Shown here piece by piece: positions 48,161-61,600 of a stretch of DNA of 64,000 nucleotides (its first letter is position 1; each line of letters opens with the position of its first letter). The notes beneath the pieces are model-generated. The model saw only the letters and a list, made by a program, of their open reading frames with translations. It searched no databases and was not told the DNA's origin. The DNA lies in assembly GCA_013396635.1 (NCBI GenBank), contig WBMW01005298.1, positions 124,001 to 188,000 of the forward strand, written 5' to 3'. This DNA is from Penelope pileata (Eukaryota; Chordata; Aves; Galliformes; Cracidae). The translations under genes and the position numbers were made by a program.

Positions 48161-51100
48161 CTGTACTGTGATATTAAAGCTCTTCATTAAAATGTTTCTG
48201 GTGTGTTCCCTATGTAATTTCTATAATTTATAAAAAGAAAATTTGATTATTTTTTCTTGATGACCAGCCTCATCAAATAATTGGCTCTGCAGTCATCTCT
48301 GAATACCACCTGGCCATTTAGAAACTCTATTTATAGTTTCTTTTATTTTAATGGAAGCACTGTTAATAATTTTTTTAAAATGTTTTATCTCTGACAGAAG
48401 ATTTTTAGTGGAAGTTTAAGAAAATTATTCACAGACCAACTGATGATTTTATTCCAGTGTGAAGGAGAGTGACTGCATTATTCTTCACCTGATGCCCTGC
48501 TCAACACCTTATGCACAAAATGAAACTACTGATTGCAAAGATCAGAAGCTCCAAAGAGGCAATGTACTCATGGAGGTGAGTGGAAAACTAGTGTGGTGAG
48601 CCTCAGATCTTGTGCCTATCCCCTTCATTTTATTTGCTTTTCTACTCCCTCATTCTCTCTCTCTGTCCCTCTCTGGTTTCAAGGCCATACAGTGCTGGAA
48701 TGGACAATTTAGATCACTTAAATGATCTAGAAGAAATGGCTTTGGAAGAGACTTGAGGGGACAGAGGGATGTAGGTGGAAAAGGGAGGCTGCAGGTAGCA
48801 GTAGAGACTGGGATTAGAAGGACCTGGGAAGGAGTGAAGGCAATACAAGTTGCACAGGCAGAAACACAGCATGGGGGCTGGAAATGTGAGCAACTGAGAG
48901 TCCAGGTCATCCCCAATTCTTGTTATTTTTGATGCATGAGGAAGCTCAGCTTTGGGGAGTTTCTGTGTTAATGACACAGAGAAAAATGTAAGAGGGGAGG
49001 CAGAGGCATTAGCAAGCAAGGTACACGATACCAGCTCACAGATGAATAAATCCAAGTTCTTTCCTAGATTTATCCCCTTGTTCCTTGGATCATACTCAAC
49101 ATCTGCCAAGTGGCATGTTCTTCTGAATGAAGGGTAGGCAAATCCCAACAAGGATGCCTGCAGTTGGCTTCCTGCAGAGGTGAGTGGAGTGACAGTCCCA
49201 GCTCCCCTTTATCTATGCAACCTCTGGCAGGTGGAAGGGAAGGGTGCTAGCAACCAGACCAGACAACAACCACAAACAACAAATACTATTTCAACATGAA
49301 AGGGAAATGATTTTCCTAGTTTTCCTCCGTTTTCAAATAGGATAACTTAATTTTGTGTTAAGCCATCTTCCTGGATTTTGTTTGTTGTGTAGCCTTCAGG
49401 ATAAGGACAACTCAATATTGCACATTGAAGTTAAAACATTTCCTCTCTGGAAGAGCAGACCAGGTTTGTGGTGAAGTGACACTAGGGGATGAAAGCTGGA
49501 GACCTGGTGACTATTTTATCCTGTTCTTTCCAGATTCCTGTATTGCACCGGCCCCCTGCATCACCTGGGAATATTGCAGCAGCACATTGTGAGGCCTGGC
49601 TAATCTCTGGTTGATGAAATTTGTTCTGTCTCTCGTACAGTTTGTAGTATAGCAATTAGGAACTTAGAGAATGGAAGAGAAACTGGTTTGTCTTATTTTA
49701 CATCCTGGTGTAAATTAAAAAAGGTAAGGACAAGGAGGTGTGTTTTGCCATAGTCTGGAAGGTGACAAGATGCACGGTGACCCTTTCTTCCCATAGACTA
49801 AGGAGCCCAATGAATGTTGCCTCCTGCACAGAGCATCCATATTTTGGCCAAGGGTCACACTGAGGACTCTGTATCCTGGAAGGACCTTGAGGAACCAGCA
49901 CATCCCAAAGCAGATGTTCGGGCACTCAGGGCAGCTGGCTGGGCACCTGTGTGTTATTTCTTTATTGTCTTGTCTATGGTGCTGTCCCAAAAGGCATCTG
50001 GGCAGCTCAGAAATGTGGCATGGTCTGAGGAAGCAGCAAAGTATTCTTGCAATGAAGGAAAGAAGAGAGGATAATTTATCACAGACAGTCCCTGTTTGTT
50101 TTTTTATTTTTATTTTTATTTTGTTTTCAAATATAAGATCAGTCCCATCTGTTCTGCTTGATTACTTGTGGCTCTACTTCCAAGGTAAAACAGGAGATGA
50201 TGCCCATCTCAGAACTTGCCAGAAATGCAAGGATGTGGTATTCAAATCTCTCTGCAGTTTGGATACATCAGTCCCGTGTTGGTCATGATGAAACATGGCA
50301 TGGAAAGTCATATTTAGCAACAGGTACCCCACATCTGGCTAGCATCTCTATGTGAAGTGGAGAAGCAGGGAATGGCAGAGCTTGCAGCAGGGAAATTACC
50401 TTTCCAAAACAGCTCAGGTACCACATTTGGTACTTCAATGCAGTTGTGTTATGCCAAGTTTGTTTTCAGAGTTGCCCACCTATCAGATCTACTTTGGATG
50501 TAGGCAGGCTTCTGACAAGCAAATCCTTGATCTTGCATGCTGCAGATGCACTATTTGATTGATTTTTTCCCGAAGTTTATGTAGCAGAAAAGAAACCTAC
50601 TGTAGTTATTGTAGGTTTCCGCAGAGAGAAGCTTGTGGATACAAAGTAGTAAGCTTTAGCAGACTTTTATACTACATATTTCATGATTTTTAATTTAGCA
50701 CAGAAATTGAGGATAAGCTGGTCTTTTTTTCCACTGCTGAGGCTGCCATTTGAATTTCTGAGTTACTTGCAGGCCAGTAAATTGTGTGTTACTACAGGAT
50801 TTCACGGGGAAATCTGAGGTGTGGAGACCCGTGGAGATAAGAGTACAGGGGGACAGAGCATGGAGGGGGCAGAGGCTTACACACACCCACATGCCTAACT
50901 CTCTGGGGAGTGTCATTACCCAGGGACAAATCACCTTCCAAGAAAACACATATGCTCACTGAAAACAAGAGGACTCCTACATCATTTCTGTCCCTATAGG
51001 CCAGGGCTTCAGAAAGAATAATGGTGCCTACAATAAACCCACATCACGTGAATCCTAGATCTTGGTGGTTTTTTTTTGTTGTTTTTTTTTTTTTCTTTTT

Positions 51101-51604
51101 TTTGTGGAGGAGGACATTAGACTATTTCTGACGTACACTCAGTGATAAGCTCTTGGAAAGTCAAGAAACTCCAGGTGGTCAGCTGCTCCTCTGTACTGAG
51201 CAAGTCACTGCAAATAAGAAGTGACATCTGTCAGGGGGAAACTGCTGTTCTGAAGGAAGCATCACTGATGCTATGGGGACCTTACGGGGATGAGCTAATC
51301 TCTGTATGCCTGTCTCCAGATCCAGTGATAGACATTGACTTCTTTGTTACTGGAGGACCTGAGCGGGAGGGAAGAGCTCTCGTTATAACACTAATGAAGG
51401 ACAGCGGTGTTTCAACAAGTAGTGTTTTGGGTTGGCTGGCTTCCCATGAGGAAATGGAGGAATGGTCATAGAAGCACAATAAGATGATGGTTTCTCTTGG
51501 GGGTAAGGACTGCTTAATGAGACTTCTTACAGGCTGCTACAGTGGCCTGGAATTTCATTTATGGGACAAGAAAATGGAGTTGCCCTGAAAAGAGCAGTGA
51601 AGAG
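48161..51604. other. Intergenic, unique sequence with T-rich tracts
   Basis: Contains a (TTTTTA)-type run at about 50093-50127 and a poly-T tract at 51069-51103. No gene supported. Confidence 0.5.
51069..51103. repeat. Poly-T tract, 35 bp
   Basis: All T except two G and one C. Followed by gtggaggagg. No retroposed sequence recognisable beside it. Confidence 0.9.
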
Positions 51605-52548
51605 GAAAACCAGAGAAAATGAGGTTGCAGAAAAGGACTTGGGGATGCTGGTCAACATCTGAGCCATCAGTGCGCCCAGGTCCAAGAAGGCCAACAGCAT
51701 CCTGGCCTGCACCAGAAATAGTGTGGCCAGCTGGACTAGGGAAGTGACTGTCCCTCTGTCCTCTGTACTGGTGAGACTGCACCTCAAGTATTGTGCTCAG
51801 TTTTGGTCCCCTCACTACAAGAAGGAAATTGAGTTGCTGGAACGTGTTCAGAGAAGAAGATCAACGAAGCTGATGAAGGGACTAGAAAACAAGATTTAAC
51901 GAGGAGCGACTGAGTGAACAGGAGTTGCTTAGTCTGGAGAAGAGGAGGCTGAGGGGAGACCTCATTGCTCTCTACAACTGCCTGAAAGGAGGCTGTGGCA
52001 AGGTGAATGTCTATCTCTTTTCTCAAGTGACAAGTGACAGAACATGGGGAAAAGGCATTAAGTTGTGCCACGGGAGGGTTAATATTAGGAAGAAGAGGGT
52101 TGAATATTAGGAAGAAATTCACGAGGAGCGACTGAGTGAACAGGAGTTGCTTAGTCTGGAGAAGAGGAGGCTGAGGGGAGACCTCATTGCTCTCTACAAC
52201 TGCCTGAAAGGAGGCTGTGGCAAGGTGAATGTCTATCTCTTTTCTCAAGTGACAAGTGACAGAACATGGGGAAAAGGCATTAAGTTGTGCCACGGGAGGG
52301 TTAATATTAGGAAGAAGAGGGTTGAATATTAGGAAGAAATTCTTCATGGAGAAGATGGTCAAGCATTGGAAGGGGCTGCCCAGAGCAGTGGTGGAGTCCC
52401 CATCCCTAGAAGTTTTTAAGAGATGTGTGGATGTGGATCTAAGGGGCACGGTTTAGTGATGGGACTCGGTAGGTCAGGTTCATGGTTGGACTCAATGATC
52501 TTGAAGGTCTTTTCCAACCTGAATGATTCTATCATTCTGTGATTCCAA
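51605..52548 (+). mobile_element. CR1 LINE with internal 222-bp tandem duplication
   Basis: 5'-truncated CR1 covering the ORF2 C-terminal region (gcagaaaaggacttggggat, atcctggcctgcaccagaaa, cctcactacaagaaggaaat), 3' UTR (atggttggactcaatgatct) and tail (attctatcattctgtgattc). The ORF has several stops and frameshifts, so it is older than the 8545 copy. The segment 51899-52120 is repeated perfectly at 52121-52342. Confidence 0.95.
51899..52342. repeat. Perfect 222-bp tandem duplication (two units)
   Basis: Units 51899-52120 and 52121-52342, starting acgaggagcgactgagtgaa; I find no mismatch between them. Each contains the CR1 LSLEKRRLRGDLIALYNCLK segment. Inside the unit there is also a small repeat of aatattaggaagaa. 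Confidence 0.95.
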
Positions 52549-55179
52549 GCTAAATGACTTTTGCTTTGATGTATATTATATGACTGAGGCCAGGGAAGAA
52601 GGGATATTCCTGCTTGTACCTCACATCCAGGTGCAGAGCTGGTGTATCCAAGCACATAACATTGCTTGAGCTGCTTTGGATGCTTAGTCCCAAGGATTTT
52701 GCTGCTTGTCATTTTTGTCAGCAATGTGTCCTAGGCACAAAGGCAGCACGTTGGGCACAGCCCAGTACTTGCAAAAGCACCTCATGTCTCAGAGGGAAAA
52801 GGTGGCACCACACCAGAGGCTGAATGTCTCTGCTTTTGAGTTTCAACAGAGCATCTTGTGGACCACCAAGGATGATTGTCCCGGAATTCTGACACTGTGC
52901 TTGCTGGGTGAGAATCCTACAGTAAGCCTCCCACAGATAAAAAGAGAGAACCTGTGATCTGTGATGTTAAATGCTGACAAAGGAGACATAAAAACTAAAG
53001 GGAAATCTAGCTCTTCTGTTTTAATATATTATTTAGGAACCTTGAGATGTACTTTCTCAGCCTGCAAGGAATACTGAAAATGCCACTGAATTTTTTCATG
53101 AAAATGAATTAAGTTGAATTTTCAGTAATATTACAGTGTAATCCTTCACTGATGTGTCAACATTACATGACTGTTTTTTAAAGGCTCAGAGGAAACTTCC
53201 CCTGTGCTAATGCAGTTCTGCAGTGAGGCACTGTTGTTTGCATGTCGTGGCTAATGAGAGAGACACAGAAAGCAACACCATCAAGCTGGTGTGCCAGCAT
53301 CTGGAGCAGGCTTGAGGCATTGATCCTTGCAGGGCTTTTTTGCAGCAAAAGAAAATTCTTCCCTAATAGACCAATTTGCTTGGTGGGATTGACATCATTG
53401 TTTAAGAAGGTTTATATTCAACAGAGATCTGCCTCATTTAACAGTCTGATGTCATTAGGCTTGTGCCACAACTTTAGACACATTCAGTACAATGCACAGG
53501 TGAAAATACAACTGAGAATGTGTAAGAATTAGCACTAATAATGACATTTTCCAGGAATAAATAGAATTAAAATTTTGTATGGAATTGATCAACTCCAAAG
53601 ACAATTTTTAAGTGGTTGCATAGGGATCTACACAGCTCTCTTTTGCCAATCGAGGGCAGAAGAGTCATATTTACCTTCATAACTAATGATGCTCTTATCC
53701 TGTGATGTGGAACATCTATTGAAATTTCTGTCTTTCCTGGGCCAAGGGACATCTATGTGTAGCACATCATTAGTGCCAGATCAGTTTGCTGTCACAGTGA
53801 CACTCTGCCTAAAGCCCTGAAGACTGCTGGGGCTGTGGGATCATGGTAGTAACCCAGTGAAGTCATCATCTGTGACCTGAAAGGAAACTGCACTCGTTCC
53901 CTGGAGAACCTGGTTGTTAATATGAGAAAGATGGAGGTTAAGAGGCAGATGAACAAGTCTTCCTTTGCATCTCATTCCCCCCACACCTTTGAACATGCTT
54001 TTGCAAAAAGGTTGGCTTGTTTTTTTGGTAGTTTCACACCTGCACTTTGCTCTATGGTCCTACACTTATGAGTTGTCTTTAAACGTGGACATGTTCACAA
54101 GCCTGCTGTGTTTCTCTGTCAAAGTGATGGCCTGGCTTTCTCATCTGAGAAGCTGCATTATTTCCCTAACATGAATTTATCACATTTGAGTTGATGTCCT
54201 TGAATTTCACAAGCATGTAAATGAGCCACTTTCTGTAGGATGGCACCATACTGATCCTTCGCCTTCCTTACTGCAAAGGGGAAAAGAAAGAAGAGGGAGA
54301 GGAGGTAGAGGAACATCTTATGTTTTCCAAAGTCTTATCTGATCTGCTGCAGATGTGCCAGCTCGAGCAAAAGCTCTGTTCACATCAACCCCTATCTCTG
54401 ACAGTGGACAGCAATGGGAAGGGTGTAAGAAGAGGGCAAATGTAGTGATACTTATCCTAAATCCCTAGCTCCAGCAATCTCTAGCTGAAAGACTGTGTGA
54501 GTCAAAGATGACATATTTTATATCAAAAACCCATGACTGATTTTTCTTCTAGGCTTATTTAGTCATTTGTGAACCATTCTGTATTTCTCCTTTCCACAGT
54601 TTGCTGGTGGCAAGGAGTGCTTAAGCTGGATAACACGAATGCTTTCCTTCATCATGAGGAATAGGGGCAGCTCTCTCATTTTCCTTTTCTTCAACCTGTA
54701 GAAATTTTGTGGTGCTCCTTCTATAATCTAAATAATTTCCAGTTGTTGTAATCTCTTCTTATTCCCACTTTTGCCCTCCTCAGCTTGCTGCTTTTAGGTT
54801 CAGCAATCTGCTCTGTTGTCACGTTTGCTTTTTCTCTTTCAGTTTTCATATTCTCTGATTTCCTATGCTGTGTAAACAGATTTGCTGATGACTGCACACA
54901 AAGGAAACGTTTAAGGAATGCATTTTCCCCTCCACTTATTCTGTGTGCTTTCACCAAGCACAACCTGAAAGGAGATCATCCCCTGCCTCTTCCTCCCTCC
55001 CTGCCTCTCTGTCACAAATGTTTGTGTAGCAGAACCTCCTTTTGGAAAACTTCTTCATGTAACAGCGTGGCCAGGGTCTTTCCCGTTGTTTGGTTTGCAG
55101 GATTTTCACAGAGCAGGGCAAAGTCAGAGCTGGGCCTGGGGAGCAAACCTTTGCAGTGACGTTCTGGGGGGCAGGAGCT
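52549..55179. other. Intergenic, unique sequence
   Basis: No gene or repeat recognised. Purine-rich stretch at about 54275-54315. Confidence 0.5.
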
Positions 55180-55608
55180 TTGTCCAGTTCTGGGGTCTCC
55201 AGTACAAAAGGGAACTGGAAATACTGGGAAGAGTCCATTGGAGTACCACCAAAATGATGAAAGAACCAGAGCACCTCTCCTGTGAGGAGAGGCTGAGGGA
55301 GCTGGGGCTGCTCAGCCTGGAGAAGAGGAGGCTCAGGGGGATCTCCCAATGCCCATAAATCCCTGAAGGGAGGGTGCCAAGAGGCCGGAGCCAGGCTCTG
55401 CTCAGTGGTGCCCAGTGCCAGGACAAGAGGCCATGGGCACACGCTGGCACACAGGAGGTTCCCTCTGAGCACCAGGAGCACTGCTGTGCTGTGCGGGTGA
55501 CGGAGCACTGGCACAGGCTGCCCAGAGGCTGTGGGGTCTCCTCCCTGGAGATGTTCCAGAGCTGCCTGGACGTGGTGCTGGGCACCCTGCTCTGGAGCCC
55601 TCACTGAT
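55180..55608 (+). mobile_element. CR1 LINE fragment, older subfamily
   Basis: gtccagttctggggtctcca, then gaggagaggctgagggagct, ggggctgctcagcctggaga, agaggaggctcagggggatc, then gcactggcacaggctgccca and ctggacgtggtgctgggcac. Several frame breaks; the 3' UTR and tail are absent. Confidence 0.88.
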
Positions 55609-58600
55609 TCTTGCTACAGAGAAAAAAAACACCAAAAAGCTGAAAGACGTAGAATAAAATATAATTTCCATCTTTAATATAAACAGAAAGACTTACTTCT
55701 AAAGGTAAAAAGCAGCTAACTTTGGGTAATTATTTATTAAAAAACCACCATGTGTTTGAAGTACTTCATGTTTCTGTAAGCAAGGTGGAGGAACATCCTC
55801 TGCCCTCCTGTTGATGATAAACTGGGTGACCCAGCAGTGAGACCAGCAATTCCTTTTGAATTTTAAGTACTCTGGTCACATGGGATCATGTCTATATCAG
55901 TAGCTCACTAAAACCTTCCATCTCCATATGAACGACAAAGCCTCTCCACTTCTGAAGTGACAAATGGCTCCCTAACGCTGAGAGCAAGCCTGCACAAGAG
56001 CCTGCAGATGTGAATAAACAAGGAGCATGGGAGGCACGCTGGAGCTTGGTGCCCATGTACTGCTGGCACGGGACACTGACAGTGCTGATGTATGGCCCTC
56101 CTGCCTACTTCACGCATTTGGTGAATTACTGCATGGATGGCTGTGGCTGTCCTTGAAGTCAGCAGCCTCTGCTTTTGTGCTCAGCTTGCCAGCTTCCTTC
56201 TTCACTGTGTTTTATGGTGGCGAGCAAGAAGGAAGGTGCACAGACAATGGGTTGCCTGTGCCAGCACACAGGTGATAATAAGGGGAATCGTGTTCAGGTA
56301 CAAACCTGAGTTGGGAGGCTATATTACATTTAGGCTTTTCTCCTGCCTCCACTTTTACCATCAGCTTCCTTTCTGTAAGGGCACTTTTGCACTGGGAAGA
56401 GAATAAGCCTGCCAGTGCTGACTGAGCTGAATGCAGAAAAATTGGGGTATAGCAGTGCCAGATCAGTGCTTGGCCCAAGAGATGAGAACCGGGCTCCTTG
56501 CTCTGCAGAGAGGGACCCAGGGAAGAGTCCACATGGCTTTGTGCAGATGTTCAGGTATAGTAGAGTCATTTCTGCATGAGGACCATTATCACCACATAGT
56601 GGTCTTTCTTCTTTTTATTTCTCTATTTTTAAATGCGAAATCATTTTATTTTATTATCTTTTTAAAAATATATAATTAAGACAACTTATTTGAGATTTTG
56701 GAGGTTTTTTCTACAGGTACAGGTGAGCTGCCTCATAAAGGCAATCTGACATGGTGCAAATGCAAACCTTTACTGTGAAGGCAGGCAACAAATCACCTTT
56801 TGATCAGCTATGACATCAACTCCTACTTGGTGCTTATGATGCTGAGGTATTCTGATAACTTGAGCTGATTCCTGTGAGTAATTTTTCAAGCTCTCTTCCC
56901 TACTTGATGATCAAAGATAGCAGAGTGTATAATTCATGGCCTTTTATACTCATGTTTATATTTTTGGTTTACTATAGGTGAATGCATTTACCATTGTAAT
57001 GAAATACATGCCCACCCACTATGCAGTTACTGGAATGAGAATAAACCTGATAAATACATGTACTTACCACAGCTCATCTTCAGGAGGGAGGATCAGGAAG
57101 GCAGTCTCTCTGCTGGCAGTTCTGCAAGGTTTTTGGCTTTAGCATATTTGGGCCATTGAATGTCTCTTTTTTTGGTACTGTTCTCCTTCCCCTACTGCTA
57201 ATTGTGTCGTGTCTATAGGCTAAGATGTCTGAGTACATTTTGAAACTGAACATTGCATGAGGATGATTTTAAAGGCTTCTATGACATCTCTCCTCTGCTC
57301 TGGGATGGCTTTCGTTTCCTTTCTTTCAACAACAAATAGAAATATTGCAATAATTGCTTTGGCTCTGATAGCCAATGACTGCACTTCAGGGATGACATGA
57401 TATGCCCATGATACACAAATTCTCTGCAGATGAACTGGGGTTTACAGTCAAAATCTATCACTGTAACCTCTGGGGTGCTTTGAGAGATGGCTTTTGCCAT
57501 AGCTTGTTTTTATTTTCTTTGTCTTTTCTGCTCTTTATCTACAGCTGTCACCTCCTGCTACACACATGTTGCCGTGCTGCTGAAGGAACTCCAGTTCCAC
57601 CCCTGCTCAGCATTATTTCTCTGCTTTCTCTTGAAGATGAAACTCTCCATCAGCAGCATCTTACCCAGGAAAAGCTTTTTTTTATGTTTTAGGTTTTTAA
57701 TGTCTCTGGAAGAGCTAGGGGTTCATTACAAGAAAAAGCTGCTTGTGCTGCTTGTACACCTCAACTGGTGCAGAGTGAGGGTGGAAAATGACCCCTTGTA
57801 CTAAATGACCTTCTTGTACTACAGAAAATTGAAAAAATGCTGGTAATTGCTGGCACTGCCTTTGTAGTAAGCAATTTTTGATCACACTTGTGCATTAATG
57901 TGTACATATGCTAAATTGCAGGGAAGATTTGGTCAAGGAGTCTGACCTGGTCAAGCATCTTCCTTGTGGAGATGTTCATCTGGTGAGAGGAGACCTCTGT
58001 CGGTGGCAGCTGTTGTTCCTGCTTGCTGTTATGCTTTCATGGTGACCTTTATATTCAGGTTTCAAGAGAACACATTCCTGACCTTCCAGCCCAAACCAAC
58101 TCCATCTGGATTTAGCTTTGCAGACGAAAAAGAGGCCATGAGCCTCTGCAAGGTGCTGCTTTGCAACCTGCACAATTAACATTGGAGGTGTTTTCGTGAA
58201 CTGCTCCGTTACTGGGAGGCAGCAGAAGGTCCTTTCTGTGATTAAAGTGTTCCTGGTCAGTGCAGAGGGGAGGGTGCGTGGCATTTTTGACATAGAGTGT
58301 AGCTGGGGATCTCAAGTTCACACTGACCAGCAGCTCTGTAGGAGCGGGATTTGGGGCTGTAGTAAGACTGAAGTGTCTCTGGATGGACAAGTCCTGCCCC
58401 AGGATCATTGGAAGGGGCCGCAGTCACTGCAGTCTCAACTCAGGTGGCTCTGCTGAGGACAACCACAGTACAAAAGCCCCTTTGATGGACACATGCAAAG
58501 ACTTTGAGGCCTGTTACTGGCACTTTTGGAACCCACTTTTGGCTTTTTGTATCTGTTTTGGTTTGTCGTGCATACATCTGAAAAAGATTGCTCCTGCTAT

Positions 58601-61600
58601 GCATGAGGCATAATCCTCTGCAGCCTTGGAAATGTCCTGTGCGTGGTGCTCTGTGTGGAACAGGCTCATCGGAAGATTGGCAAGTTTTATATTATGTCAT
58701 TTGTTACTGTGCTGAACAATGTGAAGTTGAGCTGAACTACTTGGAAAAAATGACAGTAATAATCAGCTATCATCACACAGGGGTTTCCTGTGTTCAAATA
58801 AATCAGATGCCAATTTCTGCTCGAGTCTGTGAGGAGTGTCACAAATTATCAGCAGTTCACTGCAGCTCTGTCTCTGGCATTCTGAACAAATGTAGCTGGT
58901 TCTAAAGATGGGTTCTATTTTTTGGACACAGGCAAGTATGAGTATTCCTTTTTTTTTTTTTTTCTTTCTTCAGCATTATAATGTACTCAATTGCAGTCAA
59001 TTAATCAATTTATAGCCATGATCATTATGCACAGGGAGTTATCTGTCCCCAGATTCATAGACATTGCAGGGATCTCATGGTTCCTGTGCAGGCTGGCTGG
59101 GTTATACCTGTTTTTTGAGAAGTTTCACTTGTAATTCCCTTTCTCTGATGATTTCTGCTGGCTTACTTGTTCGCAGACACTGGCAATGGTTATCACAGCA
59201 TGTGTCCCTCTTCTGAAGTGTCCATCCGCCTTAGCATCACGGGAGAAAGACTCTATTACAAGGCTTTTTCTGCCTTTTTATTGCTGTTTTCTAACTTTGA
59301 GACCATGCATTGATCTTTAAGATCTTTTGGTGGTATAGGAACCAGACATCCCTCAAAGTCATTCCCAAGAGATTTGATACCTATTGCAGTCCTTACCGTG
59401 GGGCTGTGCTTGTGTTAAGTAAACTTCCCACTTTGAGCGTGAAAGGGAAACAATTCCTTTTTGGTATGAGTCTGATATGCTCTGTGTTGTTTTGATTTGT
59501 TCCATACTGGAGCACTTTCCTGTAGCAATTCTGTTCCAACTGCTCATCGTAAAGCAGGTCAGTGTGATGCTGTTTTTCTGGTAACATCATTTTGCTGTGA
59601 GGGTGACTGCAACTTTTGTATTTGGGAAGTGTTTTCCAGACTCTTCCAGCAGCATATATTTTTTTCCCTGCAGTGCCCTTTCTTCCCACTCTTCAGAGAA
59701 GTGCCATGATCCTTGATAACATGGTCACCCCCCAAGCTGAGATTCCTGCTCTTTTGCGGAATTGGTATTTTTAACTGTTGTTGCTTTCACTTGAATTGGA
59801 TCTGGTCTGACACCTTAATTTCCTGAAAGCCAACCAAGATTGCTTTGCTAAATATTGATTTGCAATCTGCTGCAATTTGCCTGCAGGTCATGCTCTCTGC
59901 AGTTCGGGAAGAGTGCTTTGGGGTTTTGTTGTGCTGCTTTAAGGTGCTGCCAGCTGCTAAAGCCTTACCAGGTGGCTTCTGATCTTCTCAGAGAGGGCCT
60001 TTAGTTGCACATACTGCATGTGCTGCACTTTCAAGTCCTTCAGCACTCTCTCCTCTACTGCTGAGGGTAATGCTGCTTTTTGTGGCACACAGTGTACCTG
60101 TTGCAAATGTTTTGCATTCCTGTGCTGTTTGCTTTTCATTCAGTTTTGCAGGTGGCTGCTGCTCAGATGCTTTTTTACTGACTTTATCACATCTCTGCTG
60201 TGATGGGTGCAAATAAGCTCTCTCTCCTCCTTTTTGGATACATCACAACTTCCTCCTATTCTTTAGAGCTTTTTGCAATACTATATTTTTCTTAATATTT
60301 TTCCACATATTCTCTTGAGTTTGCAGTCAATATCTATCCTTCACCAAGTGATTCCTGCCTGTGAAACAGTGTTTCTTCAAGATCAACATGAGGTAGGTGT
60401 GTGCAGGTGTATGTATTGGGAAATTTCAAGACCCAGCTATAAAACTGAAGTGATAGTAATCACTATGTAGCCTGAAGATAATTGAATGTTCTGCATCTTG
60501 GATGAGTTGTGCTGGACCTTTATGTCTGTTGCCGTTCGGGGTTATGTTCAAAATTTCTAGCATCTTCTGCAAAAGAAGTAATTATTGTCATGTAAGAAAA
60601 AGTTTTCACATTTCTTGGGGATTTGTCTCTTCAGGAAAGTAATTTTTTTTCTTTGGAGCAGAAGATTTGTGCTAACCATACAAACACTCCTTGGTAGAGG
60701 AAGCAGCAAATAATCTCATGAAAGTATTAGTTTACACATGTGATTTGAAAATGAGTGCTGAGGGTTCTTTTGTTCTTCCTTTTCACAGCTCTCCACATTG
60801 GTGACCCGCTGGCTGAGATGTTAATCCAAAGGTTCCCAAACTATTTTGTGAGAGCCTTGATGCTGCTCTGCAGAGATCAGTCCTCTGGTTTGGTAACAGC
60901 TGCCCTCACTTCGGCTCAGGCATAGAGCTGCAATTTAAAGAGGGCATCTGAAATTTTATTCCTGCTGTTGCCTTTCCCTAAGCAGTTTGTTTAGTTGCTG
61001 TAGGGAAGCTGTGTAACTAGGAAGATTTTTTTCCCTCTGCTTTGAAGGTTGGACATCATAAAAATATTGGGTGGATCCTACATAGCCACAAAACCAGGGT
61101 AAGTAAGTTACATTTAAGTTACACTTAAGTTAAAATTGAGACTGCTCCTTGTATCACCATCTCTTGAATATTTGATGTCTTTTGCTAGTGTAGAAGTTAA
61201 TGGAAGGTCTCTGGTGGACAGTCTCTGCTCTCTGTGAGTGTATGCGCGGTGCTGTGCAAGCAGAGACACCCACTCGCCAGCCTTCACCTCTGCCACGCGC
61301 TGACTTCGGAATTGCTGAGCACAGGCAGTGCTTGATGCTCACTGCCTGCTTGATGGATAACGGGCTGGGTTCTGCAGTAATTAATAGGGAAATGTTTTTC
61401 TTCTTTAATTCTCTGGGCACTCAAAGATTTAAAAAATGTACCCTAGATGACTGTTTGCACGCAGTTCATAGCAAAAATCGCTCTCCAAACTTTTTTTTTT
61501 TGGTAAACAAATCTGCCAAAGCAAATGTCTTTATTTCAATGTATGTCCTGATTTACTTCCTGTTGCTTGATAACACATGGATCGAACACATTTAATCACT

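Noticed and set aside
51784..52449. 221-codon minus-strand open frame with an internally repeated peptide
   Set aside because: It is the antisense of the CR1 and of its 222-bp duplication; the repeat in the peptide is only the DNA duplication.
54951..55604. 217-codon minus-strand open frame
   Set aside because: Largely antisense to the CR1 fragment at 55180-55608; GC-rich sequence keeps the complementary frame open.
58018..58179. Short frame ending in GFSFADEKEAMSLCKVL, vaguely like the end of a WH1 domain
   Set aside because: The similarity is limited to a few residues, the upstream frame does not continue the domain, and no flanking exon fits.
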